Below, in pieces: positions 48,933 through 62,241 of a stretch of DNA of 64,000 nucleotides. The DNA lies in the NCBI GenBank assembly GCA_013365325.1, contig JABVXV010000089.1, positions 124,001 to 188,000 of the forward strand. Reading direction: 5' to 3'. Below the pieces are notes generated by a model. The model was not told the DNA's origin, searched no databases, and saw only the letters and a program-made list of their open reading frames with translations. Each line of letters begins with the position of its first letter. Position 1 is the first letter of the stretch. The position numbers and the translations under genes were made by a program. This stretch comes from Dipetalonema caudispina (Eukaryota; Nematoda; Chromadorea; Rhabditida; Onchocercidae).

Positions 48933-50780
48933 CTACGCTTCTCGTTTTGCACCTTCACCGTTTTCATCATCATCATCCTCTTCCTCGTGTTTCCGTTTCA
49001 CACCCCGTGGACTGCCCGCTTCATCCGTTTCTTCCTCATCTCCTGGAGCGAAATCTTCCGTCTCATCTTCATCCTGAAAACAAATGGGGATTTTTTAAAT
49101 ATATTTCTACAGTTTGAAACTATATTTTCCATTCAATCTGCAAACACCAATAAAATCATAGTGAATTCTGACTTGAATTGATTCAGCACAACAAATTTTC
49201 AACACCTTTTTATCCCTTTCCCAACTGTTAAAATATACATCTTAGATGCTGTTAAGCAAAGAGTATCATGATCATCCCATTTTTTGCTATTAAGTTAACT
49301 TAAATGAGCTTGAGTCTGGGGATTATTTCAATTTCTCAACACGGAAACGGAAAATAAAAATATTTTTCACACTCTCCCATAAGCAGAAACTCTTTTAACA
49401 TGTGCAGAAAACAAAACATTGAGCAAAGATACCTGCATCACGGTGGAGCTCTGCAGATAATCCAAACCAACGTCAGAATCCTCTTCATCATCATTGCCCT
49501 CATCATCGTTATCAGTATCGTCCAATCCATCACCAACACCATCATCATCATCTTCGTCATCACCACCTTCCTGCAGGATTTCACTGTCGGATTCTGCTTC
49601 CTCATCATTGATGTCATAACCATCGAGATATTTCAGGTTAGGTAACGCCTACAAGAACAAAAGTTGCTTCTTTGAAACAAATTCCCACAATTTCTGAAGA
49701 TATTACTTTCCGTTATTGCAAAACTTTTTCGGCACTTTTGCAAACGGTTAGAAATTTCTGATTGAAGATATTTCTTCCAGAGAAGAGTCATGAATGATAG
49801 AAATGTTTCGGAATTTGACAAATGCACGATTCACAATTCAAATAACTGCTTAGCGTAGATACAAAAGCATCTGCACAACTCACTGACTACTACTGCTTCA
49901 AAAAACCACATAGATAAGTCGACTTAGAAACGATAATCCTTACTTGATAAAATGCAACCTCATCGAACCAAAAAATAATACTCATAAGTCGATTTCATAA
50001 CATTTTAGGACCGAAGTAACCGACTGCCAACGGCTAGGCGACACGCTCTAGAATTTTCACTTAGGAAGTAAACCCAAAACATTTTTTGCGGTTTGTTGAA
50101 GGTCCTCGATATATTTCTTTCATCTTCAACACTACTCGTCAGATCATACTTACTTTGTGATTATTACAAGTTGGGCTGTGCAGAAAGCTCCAAAAAAAAA
50201 AACAAATAACCTCGAAGACATTTTTCCTGTAGTCATCAGATGTGGCTAATTCACAGCCAAAAAGATCCAGTGACCTCAGCTCCTCAAGTTTTTTCAGCGG
50301 TTCCAAAACTTCCAATGTGCTGATTTTGTTACCGGCCAAATTGAGGTACTCTATACGCGGGCAACACAGCAGCTGATCCAGGCTACCGGAAATTCGATTT
50401 TCCGACAAATCCAATCGTTGAAGAGAAGATAGTGGTGGCAAACCCTGACAAATAAAGGAAAAATCTATACTATTTTAAAATATATTAGTCCTGCACCAAA
50501 CTAGCATATTTTTAACTGTCAGATAAAAAACTTAAACCGAAAATAAGTCGAAAAGTTAAGTACCAGAGCGATTCCACTGTTTTCCAACAAATTCTAACAA
50601 AAAACTAAGAATTCTTACCTTTAATGAAGTTAATCCAACATTGATCATTGATAGTGTTTCCAAACTCTTGAAATCCTCTGTGAGACCGCTAACGGCAGTC
50701 GCCCGACAATTATCAAGATTTAGTTCTGTTACCTCAGATGGATCCCGGCCTCGTAATTCCAACTCTATACGCTTATCCAT
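48933..50780 (-). CDS. anp32: ANP32-family acidic leucine-rich nuclear phosphoprotein
   Basis: Nuclear acidic LRR protein of the ANP32 family, whose members bind histones, inhibit PP2A and act in mRNA transport and chromatin. Four exons join in phase 0: 50619-50780, 50211-50444, 49433-49648, 48933-49073; 250 aa. Residues 1-54 give the N-terminal LRR cap ([31 protein letters not shown]). [25 protein letters not shown] and [12 protein letters not shown] are the leucine-rich repeats. [11 protein letters not shown] is the C-terminal cap. The tail is a long Asp/Glu tract containing a basic KRKHEEE nuclear-localisation-like element near the end. Domain order and length are ordinary for the family. 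The ATG is flush with a TTTTCAG acceptor, suggesting direct spliced-leader addition. It is divergent from WDTC1, 3.5 kb away. Confidence 0.95.
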
Positions 50781-50787
50781 CTGAAAA
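50781..50787 (-). promoter_or_regulatory. Splice acceptor flush with the ANP32 start codon
   Basis: CTTTTCAG immediately precedes the ATG at 50778-50780. The conserved family N-terminus starts exactly at this methionine, so the site most likely receives a spliced leader rather than a coding exon. Confidence 0.6.
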
Positions 50788-53700
50788 GTTTCCACCTATA
50801 TCTACACAGCTTTTCTAACAAGAAAAAATGAGTGCGTAAAAACATAGAGGAACAAAATACATCTTTTGAGGATAAAACATCGGTGGCGAATCATTCGAAT
50901 TATAGGAATTGAAAAGAAACACAGGCAAAAATATTCATAGATTAGACGGATAAAAATAGCGAAGAAAAAAATTAAAATCAAAATTGCCATTCTTGGAAAT
51001 TTAAACAATGGAAAACAAAGAAACTGAATATTTCTGGCATTTACAACTATCACTATTCTCTCATTCATTGTCTAATGAAAGTTAAAGAAAAGATTCCGTA
51101 ATAACAATGTCAAAATGTTTTAATAATTCATCCATTAAGTGGACTACGATTCGCTCCGATATTTCCAATCAATTACAGCTATCAGTCCTTGCTAATTTTC
51201 GAAATGCTGGCTCAAAAGTATTCAAAATCAATATCGTTATCATTATTAATCACATGAAGAGCAGATAAATATTGGATGGGATGTTGCTGGAAAACAGTAA
51301 GTGAATGTCATTATTTGAGTCGCCTACAATAAAAGAATACTCCATCTCTACTCCTTTTCTTCTATCCAACCTTTCAGGAGAAAGATAGTATGATCAACAA
51401 AGCACAGTGGAAATTATCAATAACATCCGTTTCGCTGCATATAATCAACAGATATTTTTTCCTTTTATGTCCACAAAAAAGTATCTTTCCAGGACATTAC
51501 ATGAATACCCAAAAAATACTAGTTAGAAAAAAATGGGGTAACTCATACTTATCATCCAATTTGGAAAAAATTTAATTCGTCAGAGTATCACAAAAACATG
51601 TGGAAGTTCTGTAAAATATCCAACGATATTTCTTCCGAATACTTTATTTTACCCCAAGATTCAACAGATATGCACCCAGAATTCTAATTCACCGATTAAT
51701 CTCAAATTATGGTATTGACGATAAATTTGCTTCACGACAAAAGAGAACATGTAGAATTGTGTATGTATCTCGTCCCTGCGCATGTAGGTGTGTGCATGAA
51801 AACCGGGCTGCACGGGCCATACTTCTTCAGATTTATTGCTCAGCAAAGAGAAATATTAAATCGGAACAACATCAGAATAATACCTGTGGTAAGCGATAGT
51901 AGCTAGAAAATGAAAAAGACCTTTTGTTTTTCAGGCTATTCATTGATCAAAATAGGAAAAAAGAAAAGAGCTAGAAAACTGAAACTATCTCTATAAATTT
52001 AACAAATATTTTTTGCCTTTTCTCAAATGCGAAGTCTACAAAAAAATGCAAGAAATACCTAAATCCATAAAAAACTCATTCCTGAAAAACCACTGTAGAA
52101 GAAAGGGAGAAAAATAACAGATATGATGTCTTCGCGTTAAGGTAAGAGGGAAATCAAGTGTCAACTCCACACAGAGTGAAGTATTACCAATTTGATAACT
52201 GGCTCACTCAAAAAATATTACCAGATCTCTGAACGTTACGAAAGTGCCTAAATTGTTTGCTAAGGCCAATGGTATAATGTGGAGAAGTCAGATTTTAATA
52301 CGAAATAGGAACAAAATAGCCGTTCTGTTTTTCATGGTGAAGAAGAGGGAATAAGGATAAGAGGGACACTCGGTGCCAACATGCGTGCATAAGGTTACGG
52401 TAAATAGAAAGGATAATTCTGATAAAGGACCGAGAAACGCCAATGAATGTGAAAGATAATGAGTTGAAATGTTTTGAAAATGAATTCAGAACAATATTAA
52501 ACTTGAAGTAAACATATTTAAAAATATAATAAATCAAAGCATTAATGTAAGAGTAAACATCCCACACTTAGTCTATTACCGACTTTATCCCAAACAGGAA
52601 CAGGTAAAACCTACCATGAAAACCTTTATCCCAATCGATGAGAGAAATTCCGAGATATTTGGTCGATTGCCAATGAAATACGGTTTTTGTTCGTGTTAAG
52701 ACCTATTAATAGAAATTGCAGCACTATGCGGGATGGAAGATAAGGTGAGAATTGTTAGGTGTTTGGTCTGATATGTATTATTGTTTTCGTGATTCCTTTT
52801 AATTAATGGTTATTAGTAAGCTTTGAAACTTGTGAATTAGATACTGAAAGTGAAGAAAACGAGATCTAATATTCCTAGGATTTATCGGGAAATCCTGGTA
52901 TGTGTAATATGTGTTCCGGTTTGACTTCTCTTAGTTTCTTCTACCTTATAATCTTGAAGATTCATTTTGACAACGGTTTTTTGGCGCTTGAACTTAATAG
53001 TTATTTCATGTTGGTTAACGTCTTTTTGGATTTTTAAAACTTCCAGGATATACATATGCTAAGGCTGCCAGACCACTGTTTCCCTGAAACTATGTCTATT
53101 TGAGGATTCACTGTGCTGTATTATGACAGGAATTTTAAAAGTAAAAAGAGTGAAACGCAGGAATGAAGCCAGAAAGGTGAGAATCTCGTTGCTTGGTTAT
53201 GTCTTGTGTAGAAGCTTGCTTGCTATACTAACGTATATCTAGTTAAAAATTGCAGCTTTTTGAGTTCAGATAACTTTACACAGCTGCTTCGTTAAAGCAA
53301 AATGGTACGGATTGCCTAGCGGTTGCATCAGGGCTTGGATTTATTCAAATTTATATTTAAACGAACCATTAAATATATTATATATTGACACCTTTCGTTG
53401 ATTCCATTTATTTCAGATTCACAGTTATCTCGTGAAAGGTTGTTTGAGTTGAAACTCGTGCGGGTAACTATCTCTTCTTTGATACGTGGTTGTTAGGAGA
53501 GAAGAATCTTATCAAGTACGAAATTTCTTTGTGTAAGTTTATAGAGCTTCTCAGTTTGAAAGTTTCATCTTCTAGAACGAGTTTAGTACATATTTTAGAA
53601 CTTTATCGATTAATTAAGAGAAAGAACATTAAGTAATTCTTCTTCACTTCCGTGGCCTTAATTTCCGTATATTCAGAAAGGAAGTAAGTAATAAAATGTG

Positions 53701-54323
53701 GGAGATAATTTAAGTCCATTTAATGCTCATTTTAAACCTGAATGGATCATATTTTTTGTTTGAAATCATTTTCATAAAGCAATTAAAATATCATTAAGCT
53801 AATCCTTCCCAATAAGCCGTTTCCCCAGATTCTTCCGAGCTCAGAAATATAATTATATACTGTATCTAAAGAAAGGACTTTTACAATCGATTAATCTCAA
53901 CAAGATTGGAAGTTAATGAATAAGTCTAACTAGATATTTTAGCAAGGCAGAATTTTTATTCCAATTTTGTCTAGCTCTATGAATTTTTCACCAGTTATTT
54001 TTAATATGTTAAAATCTTTATGAAAGCAAATCGGTAGAATATCCTTTTCGAAGATGAAATTCAAAATTCTTCTCAACAGAATTCAAGTGTAGTATTTACG
54101 AAGTTATAGCCTCGCGATAAGGTACTGCACATGCTTTTATCGGAGATCAAATTCACTAATACTTGTATGTCATTCATGCTTGGCAGTCTAGTGTTCCCAC
54201 TAATTTTTGAGTAGATATGATATCTCTCGGCATGTTATATGCCGCACCCATTCATGACAAGGTAATGCCCTTAACTATTTTTTGCTTTATATTAAAAAAA
54301 AATGTTCCTGGTTTAAAATTTGC
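50788..54323. other. Divergent region between ANP32 and WDTC1
   Basis: About 3.5 kb without a supported gene; it should hold both promoters. A possible alternative 5' exon of WDTC1 lies near 54220-54264 (starts ATG ATA TCT and ends at GACAAG|GTAATG). It could splice in frame to CAT at 54384, giving a different N-terminus. Confidence 0.45.
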
Positions 54324-54330
54324 ATTTCAG
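54324..54330 (+). promoter_or_regulatory. Probable spliced-leader acceptor of the WDTC1 gene
   Basis: ATTTCAG ends at 54330, 41 nt upstream of the ATG at 54372. Confidence 0.45.
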
Positions 54331-54371
54331 GTTCGTTAATTCACTAAGTTATTTGAAATAATTGATTAGTA

Positions 54372-57300
54372 ATGATTCCGCAGCATTTGGAAGAAAATCT
54401 TCATTATCGCGAACTACATTTAAGACCTATAAATTTTCAAAGAAATACATTGGGTATACGGAATTTGTTAGATCGTCTTGGCCATAGTAAAACGCTGAAA
54501 GTTAGTACTTATTTCCAGCCTTTTTTCCTTTTATTGATTTGTTTTTGTTTTTAATCACAGCACAAACTTCTGATGACGTGTAAATTGCTTTGAAAATTAT
54601 TCAGTTACACTGTGCAAGACCGAAGTTGCTACTTACATTGATACCTTTTATAAAACTAAGGCGGAAAGATTTCGAGTTGAATGTCATCCTCAACCGGAAC
54701 AATTCATGACTCAGAAATTGAATATTTGGCAAATTTGGTGTTATTCAGTATCGACCACTGTTCTACTAATTGTCCTTCAACCTGTGGCTTCTTTTATGAC
54801 AAAAGCTAATTTACTTTAGGTAGTTATTGTGCTAGGTTTGTATCTTAATGAGAGATGTAAACATTACAAAATAATGAAAGTTATGGACGATATGTACGGT
54901 ACTACTAGTCACAATAGAATAGCCTGAGTCTGGTGGGGCATAGAAGCTAAGATAGCTGTAGAGGTAATGCTTTTAAAACGATGAGTATCAGTAGAAGCCT
55001 TTTACTCGAGATATCAATAAATGGTGCAAAAATATTTCACTCAATTTTCGGAAAACTTTCATTCTTTATTTATTAATTGCAGGGCCATGAAGGATGTGTG
55101 AACTGTTTACAGTGGAATACTTCAGGAAGGTTAACCTTTGGATTTATTATATATAATATATTCATTTTTGGATAAGATTTTCAAAAATACGAAGAAATTA
55201 TGACCAATATTGCAGCTTATTGGCAAGTGGTTCTGATGATATGCAAATTCGTTTGTGGAATGCGGAAGGTAAAGCTTTGCACTGTATCAAATCCGGCCAC
55301 ATGAATAATATATTTTCGGTACAGTTTTTACCAAGTGGAAGTGATGACTTACTGATAAGTGCTGCAGGTAATCAATATTTAATAACTATTTAGTTAATTC
55401 ATTAGTACCGCTAACACTCTTAATCTGTTAAACTTCCTTTTAAAGAGAAAACATGTATTAAATTCTTCTAGTTGTCACAGTGCTTTCCTTGCTTCTTTTT
55501 TCACCACCTCATCTGTGTTTATAGATTTTCAATGGCGCTTAATTTTTTAGACTTCTTTTTTCCGAAATTTATGTTTCGTCAAAGTTTTTTGAAGTATCAA
55601 TGGAATAAATTTGGTAGTGCAGTTTTTGATGGAGTTTTTTAAACAGTCCGTTTTTTTACTATCCAGAAAAGCAGAAGTCTTAATTACGTTTGGAATTCAG
55701 CTTTGATGATGAAATAAAGTTGATTTGAAAGTAACAAGAAGTGCTATTATAATAGCTATGACATAAGGACTATAGAAATTTTGCAAAAATTAAATAAATT
55801 TAAATTTGAAGTGGAATTATAAAATTTTTGTTCGGAAATCAGTAGTTGTATATTCCAGGTGATAGTAATGTAAGAATGCATTCAATTGCTCGCTCCGATG
55901 TGCCTTATGTATGGTGGTCCGGAGGTCGTGTAAAACGTTTGGCTATAACGCACGCTGATCCGTATTTATTTTGGTCTGCTGCAGAAGATGGTTACATCAA
56001 GTAAGTAGTTAAAAGTTCGCTTATGGTACGATAGCAATTCGAAAAGAGTAAGGTTCTTGAAGTTTATGGTGCTATTAAAATAGGCTTCTTACCTTACTTA
56101 TGAAACCCATTTGTTATTGAAATTAACCAATTATATTACCAACCTCATTGATTAAGAGATTAAGCGGGACTATTTAATGATTTACATTATTATTCCTTTG
56201 CCATAGTTGATGCTAGATCTTGTACGATATACTGTCGCATCGTTTCTGTGAGTGTTGTAATATGACCCGACATCCTAGTGAAGTTTTTGACGGGTACTGA
56301 CTGCTATGGGAAGAGTATTGTAGTTTTTTTTATTCCACTTTTTCGGTGCAAAAGAATGGTTAGGATGAAATCACTTTTTTATTTCACAAGAGCGTTCTTT
56401 GAATCTAAAATCTTAATTGGAGCTCTTAATACGAGACTGATGGAAAGTTGACCCGTCTGATTTTATAAACTGTAGGCAGTATGATGTTCGCACAGCTAAA
56501 GCTACAAGTCTAATCAAATTTGATCAAAAAGAATGCAAATCATTGGCAATAAATGAAAATCGTCCGGAAATGATTGCGGTTGCATTGAATGAAGCTCCTG
56601 TTCCTCTCTATGATCGACGGAATATTTCAGAACCATTATTTACTGTTATTCCAGGTATTTGCTTTCTGTCACCGTATCTGTTGTTATACTTTTTGATTTG
56701 TGCATAAATTTTGAGTGATTTTACACTATTTGTTGAGCAGTACTTGCAGTATCTGTATGAGTGCCATCTAAGCGTGTCATGGATCACGCAGAATAGATAT
56801 CTGGCATACGAACATAAAATTCTCTATATAGCAGCGAAGGATCAAATCGATTTCATTTTTGTACTTTTAATTTCCAGACAATTCATGCGTCCACGTTAAC
56901 GTCGGAAGGGAATTTAAATCTCTTACTACACTTACTTCATCAATGAACAGTTTTTTCTAGGTCACATTCCAATCTCTGATTCATCCTCGCGTCACGCGTT
57001 CAGGACACTATCGGTGACTCATGTCGGTTTCAATTCGTTAGGCAATGAGCTCATTGTTAATATTGGTGGAGAACAAATTTACATATTTAATGTTTTTGAT
57101 CGGTAATTCTTCATTTCATGTAATTTAGGGTTAAGATTTTACTAAATTTTATTCTTAGTTGGGACTTCCTATGTGTATTTTGAAATACTTATGTTTATTT
57201 TTAATTGATGAATTCGATTAGTGATGCAGTCAATTATTGTTTGAGACGATTAATATTCTCTGGAGTACTACTGCTAAACCAGCTTCATTTTTTGGAAAGA

Positions 57301-59902
57301 TTTTTAGATGAGATAACTGAAAGAAAGCAGAAGTAATGGACGTAGTAAAGAGCTAGCACTGAAAATCCACGCATAAGTCATAACTGAACTGTTCACTTAT
57401 ATTTGCTCAAATCGCAATATGTTGGTGAATTAGAATCAATTAAAAGTGAATGATTTAAATGAAATTCAGAATATGTAAGAGAGCAGAACCATTCATTTTC
57501 TCGAATTTCTACAGTTTTTTTTGTTCAGAGCACACGAACCGGATGCACTGCAATCGCTTAACAGTTTCATTGATGATCCTGTTCGAAATTTATTGGACAT
57601 CGGCAGTTTCCCTGGCTTTGATAAAACAACAACAGAAGTTTTTAGAGGAGAGCGTGAACTAGCAAAAATTCATTTCAATAATAAGGAATATACTGATGCG
57701 ATTGATACGTATAGTCGAACAATTCTCGATTGTGAGAAATTATGCGGGTGAGCTGCTTCATTAAACTTAATGTATATTAGGTTTTGGTACATTAAACTGC
57801 TAATATGTGTCCTCACAGAGGTAGAAAAATTTATGTACTGAATGTACTGCAGGATAATTTGATTTCTCATATCAGTTTTTCAAATTTCAGTCTTATTTAG
57901 AAGAGAAATTTCATTGAAAAGTTGCAGAGATGGACCATAAAGATTCTTTTTATAAATTGTGGGCAATCTGGAATCATTCGGAATTTTCCTGGTTAAATGT
58001 TTACAGAGTGTTTTCATAAGTTTTCCTTTTTGGAATGGGAAAGAAATTTTTTTCAGTTTTTCTTTCCAGGGCTTAAAATTTCTGTTGACAGACTTTGTTT
58101 AGGCACGATCCACCACGTGGGCATCCTCATTCGATGGATTTGTGTTTGTTGTTAGCAAATCGTGGAGCGAGCTATCTGCGAAGGTTATGGGATGGTGATG
58201 CGTATGCTGCACTACTGGATTTGATACGGGCTTTGAAAATTGAACCGAGAAATAGCAAAGTACATTATCGGATTATTAAAGCCTTAATTGAACTGAAGCA
58301 ATATGATATGGCGAGGAAAATTTCAAAATTGTTCAAGGTTTATTTTTGGAAGTTATTGATTAATTGAAATTCGTTGGTTAATAACATTTTCGCATTATTA
58401 TTAAATCATTAATCGAACTGAAGCAATAGGTTATAGTGAGGAAAGTTCCGAAACTATTCAGAATAATTACTTAAATAATGATTGTGGACATATGATATAA
58501 CCAAAATTCAAGTTTTGTGATGATTCTAGGATTTAGTGAGGTATTGTCTGAATTGTTAGCTAACTTAATTTGATTTATAAATTTGGCTCGAGTTTACACA
58601 TTACAATGATATAACTTGCGCTTCGCTTTTGCATTAGCATTTGATATCAGGATGGAGTACAATGGTTTATAACGAATATTGCTATGGAAACGTTTTCTGA
58701 TTTTTAACTTTTGAAATTCTGGACCCTTCTAGGAACGCTTTCCGGATGATCACTCTTGCGATAGACTAGATGCCGTGCTACGAACTGATCCTACGGGACA
58801 GAAAAGTTGGACTTCAAATGGTTGTTCAGATTACGTTCAGCGATTATGTGGACATTGCAATACCAATACAGACATAAAGGTATGCTTTGTGAAAGATTTG
58901 CTGTTGATTTTTCCTTTATTTCTCCTTGCTATCTTCCGTTATTTTTTTTTATGTGTGATTTTGGAATTATTCATAAATTTATGTGAAATTTCTAAAGTTT
59001 AATTGCCAGGAAGCTGTTTGGTTTGGTGGTAGAGATGAATATATCGCAGCTGGTAGTGATTGTGGTTCACTACTGATCTGGGAGAGGAAATCGGGTGCTT
59101 TGGTAAAAGGATTTGAAGCGGATATGAATATTTTGAATTGCGTGCAACCTCATCCATCAATTTTACTACTTGCAACTTCTGGAATCGAACATGTCATTCG
59201 ATTCTGGCAGCCACTTGATGAAGATTTCCGAAGAGTTCGTTTTTTTCACTGCCTAAAATATGTCAGAAATTTGCTGAGTTAATTCCATAATTTCGAAAGC
59301 TTTTGAAGCATTCAGAACTGTCGTCAGTCGTTAATTTTGGTTATGCTGTTATATTTTTAGCCGGCATCTCAAAATTGATCGTAAAATTCATCGGCAAACA
59401 TCGTGGATAGAGTTACTATTTAGATAGTAGTAAATCTCTTATAGTTTTGTTCATAAGATAACTAGAAAATACTTTACAAGTGGTTCAAGTCATTATTATG
59501 GTGATTATCTAAAATATCACTCCTAATTTGATGATTTAGCCTTTCGAGGTCAAAAGTGCTGAGAGATCTCCTATTTCTATGATAATTCTTTCATTAGTAT
59601 TGGGATTTTTTAAAGATAGAACTATGCTGATCTTTATATGAAGTTGAGTAGATTTTAGAAATATTGTGCTAGCTGATAGAAGTTATTTAAAATTTTCATA
59701 GAGTGAAATGTATCCCGTTTTGTAGGACAACAGAGAAACAGGACGTGAATTACACCGTCTTACGGCTCTCTCGGCAGCGAATCAAAAGCGAATGCATACA
59801 GGTATATTCGATATGGTAGTTGCTTCCATAGGACTGGCTGTGCAAGGTGGTGATGATGATGACGTTGAACGTGGAAGGCGGATCGGCTGTAATGCAAGTT
59901 AG
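54372..59902 (+). CDS. wdtc1: WDTC1/adipose-type WD40 and TPR protein
   Basis: Homologue of vertebrate WDTC1 and Drosophila adipose, anti-obesity regulators that bind histones and HDACs and act as DDB1-CUL4 substrate receptors (DCAF9). Exons: 54372-54500, 55083-55129, 55216-55367, 55859-56000, 56476-56654, 56961-57102, 57529-57747, 58103-58337, 58733-58879, 59010-59234, 59726-59902; all junctions keep frame, 597 aa (human about 677). WD repeats: GHEGCVNCLQWNTSGSLLAS at 44 onward, GHMNNIFSVQFLPSG, GRVKRLAI with FWSAAEDGYIKQYDVR, and NELIVNIGGEQIYIF. TPRs follow: ERELAKIHFNNKEYTDAIDT at about 311-330, LLLANRGASYLRRLWDGDAY, and HYRIIKALIELKQYD. Then CGHCNTNTDIKEAVWF and further WD repeats (SDCGSLLIWE, LLATSGIEHVIRFW). 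The C-terminus AANQKRMHTGIFDMVVASIG matches the vertebrate end. AATAAA follows 68 nt after the stop. Confidence 0.95.
58397..58461 (+). pseudogene. Decayed tandem copy of the 3' end of WDTC1 exon 8
   Basis: These 65 nt match 58272-58336, the end of the preceding exon, with about 13 substitutions and no gap (about 80% identity). In the exon's frame it reads IIKSLIELKQ, then TAG at 58427-58429, then VIVRKVPKLFR, against IIKALIELKQYDMARKISKLFK in the real exon. It has no clear acceptor or donor and sits in the intron right after its parent, so it is a dead duplicate. A weaker third copy may lie at about 58525-58560. Confidence 0.8.
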
Positions 59903-59969
59903 AACAGATCGTTTGGTTTTTTTTTTTTTTTTGCTGTCAACTATTAGCTGTTTCATATTATTGAACTAC

Positions 59970-59975
59970 AATAAA
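59970..59975 (+). terminator. Polyadenylation signal of the WDTC1 gene
   Basis: AATAAA 68 nt beyond the stop codon at 59900-59902. Confidence 0.65.
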
Positions 59976-62167
59976 AATTCCAAATCTGTAGAGAAGAAAG
60001 CGATTTCATTTTTTACCTATCAGCAACCCATTCATGGAATGAATTAACCAAAATAGACATATAGATGGAACTCTTAAAAGTATATTCCGATTTGCGGTAG
60101 TTTTACCTTAAGATATAGAATGCATTTCGTGTTTTATTTTGCTGATAGATAAGTGTGAACTGGCAATAAATTTAGGTGTAATATTAAATATTTCAATGCA
60201 TCTTTCCGTCAGTGGTTTTTAATTAGGTTTGGTTAGGCTAAGAATCCTTAGCAATAGACTTTTGTAATAGTACAGCGCACATCCCCTGCATTTTTTGCAG
60301 TTTTTTTAGAAGACTGTGTTTGACAGGTGATGACTGTAACTTTGATGACTTGGGACTTGATGTATATCTTCAATGTGATATAATTATAAGCATTACATAT
60401 CTTTGAGTTGTTTCTGCAGAAATTTACTACCGTTAAAAACTTGGGTATGGATTAGCTTTCCTCTAATTGCACGAAACTTCTAATTCTCAGATATTAGGAT
60501 GATTCTTGGTATTATCATTTACTTTTTTTATTGTCTTTGAAAATTTCGGATAATATTTATCTTCTGAAATTATCTTTCAAATTTTAAAGCTCCTAATTTT
60601 TTGGTAAGAGATTTTAGATTTATAATTTTTATCAAAGAGCTAAGTTTTTATGAAGAAAAAGCAGAACATTAGCGTATAATATGAAAAACTGTGAATAATG
60701 CAACCAATAATTCTGTACATAAATGCAGTTCTTTTAGTCAATATTTTCTTTTGTTTATTTATTTTTTATTCGCAAGAATGTATAAAGTGATGAAAAGGTC
60801 ACTGTTAAGGTGTATATCGCACCATTATTTTGATACCTCTGTTCTATAAGTATGCGAAATGTATTAATGACTGATAGCTGTTTTCGCCACTTCTTTTTTA
60901 AGCTCCTTTAGATCCACTTAATCTTGCACAGGCCTGTAAGTGAATCATTCCTTGCTGCTATATAACAGACTTATAATTGAGTTGTTCATACAACAATTCG
61001 TTTCTTTCCTTTAAGATGACTGTTATTTATATAATACCGATTATGGTGACTTAAGCTTTAAAAGAAAAGAAGCAATTCGATATTGTTCTGTATGATGGCA
61101 TATAAAAGTGATATGAGGTGATGAGTTTTGCTGGTCAAGATTGTTAATTTAGCAAGTTTTCGAGAATCGTGCAAATTAAAGTCTTACAAGTTTTAATCTC
61201 ATTGATTTTGTTAATGTTTAGTCTAGGAACTAAACATATATTCAACAGTTCGCCTAATTATTTTATCCATGACGAAAGATGCCAATTTTTAATGATTTCT
61301 AATTAGATTTCTGTTTGTCGAGCAATCTTTTATGTATTTCTCATATTGTTTTTGGTTTACTGAAAACCACCCTGTATTGTAAATAGTGTCTTTGCGAAGT
61401 CATAAAAGATTACGCTATGTAATTTTCTCTATATACAATTTTCTGATGAATTGGCAGGTAATCTGCGCTTCAGTATTGGGTCAACCGGAGTTTAGGAATA
61501 TATCCAGAATTGGAAATAGCCAGGTTGGTACATTTAATGGTTTCTATCGTTAAACACTTTATGGCACATATCTCGGTTAATCCTTGGATTCTTTGATTCG
61601 TTTTGAATTTATATACCAAGGTGATTCTGTGATTAGCAGGCATACTTTTAGAAGAAAAGATTCTGAATTTCCAGAAGTTTCTCGTGAAAACTTTTATACA
61701 GATCCTTTTCATAACTTGGACTTTCTTTACAAGGTAGACCTCATTGACCATCATCCAGTCTTACAATACCTTGCTCTTTTTGAAAGTAATCCACAGTGCA
61801 CTTTACTCCGCAAAAATACCGAACAAGCCACTTCGTTATTGCATTTTATCTATCCCGGTTACCAATGAATACTACATATACTCTTTCCTTGGCTTCTTAT
61901 ATTTCAAAATATCACAGAAAGGATATATCGGAATAGAAAGAGAGACAAGGTATGATGTAATTTTCCTTTTATACTAAAACATCTTTTTGATTAGATAATT
62001 GCGAGCTTTTCTATACCAAATCACCCGTAGTTCCTTGACCTATTATTAGTCACCCAATGTTTTGTTCTCATAAGAGAAAAGGTATTAATAGTTAACTATC
62101 ATAGAGTACTTCCTGAACGGATGGCAATTCCTTTGAATTCGTTTAAAAGTTGGACAGCAGTAATCTC
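59976..62167. other. Intergenic region with no firm gene
   Basis: T-rich sequence. A plus-strand frame of 95 codons (61584-61868) has no ATG start. Its first half (FRRKDSEFPEVSRENFYTDP) looks coding-like and ends at AAG|GTAGAC, but no partner exon or domain was found. Short exon-like blocks at 60912-60935 and 61458-61495 are discussed under rejected items. Confidence 0.45.
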
Positions 62168-62171
62168 CGCT

Positions 62172-62238
<67 letters not shown>

Positions 62239-62241
62239 AGC
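62168..62241 (-). tRNA. tRNA-Asn (GUU)
   Basis: Folds as a full cloverleaf on minus. The acceptor stem is GCTTCCG (62235-62241) with CGGGAGC (62169-62175), seven pairs including one G-U, and a G discriminator at 62168. The D arm contains GGCGCAATCGGTTAGCGC. The anticodon loop CTGTTAA has GTT at 62205-62207. The T arm is GGTGG-TTCAAGC-CCACC. No intron. A TTTT tract about 20 nt downstream could terminate Pol III. The sequence closely follows the eukaryotic tRNA-Asn consensus, so it is probably functional. Confidence 0.95.

Noticed and set aside
48853..49077. Serine-rich plus-strand frame
   Set aside because: It is the reverse complement of the Asp/Glu tail of the ANP32 gene (GAT/GAA read as ATC/TTC); the minus-strand gene explains it.
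49400..49645. Isoleucine-rich hydrophobic plus-strand frame resembling a membrane protein
   Set aside because: Antisense shadow of the acidic third exon of ANP32; no separate gene evidence.
60912..61495. Two blocks (60912-60935, 61458-61495) that could extend WDTC1 through an A|GTTAGA donor, giving a tail with NPLNLAQA
   Set aside because: The preceding exon already matches the vertebrate C-terminus to its end, its TAG is followed by AATAAA 68 nt later, and the extension resembles the family less than the existing end does.
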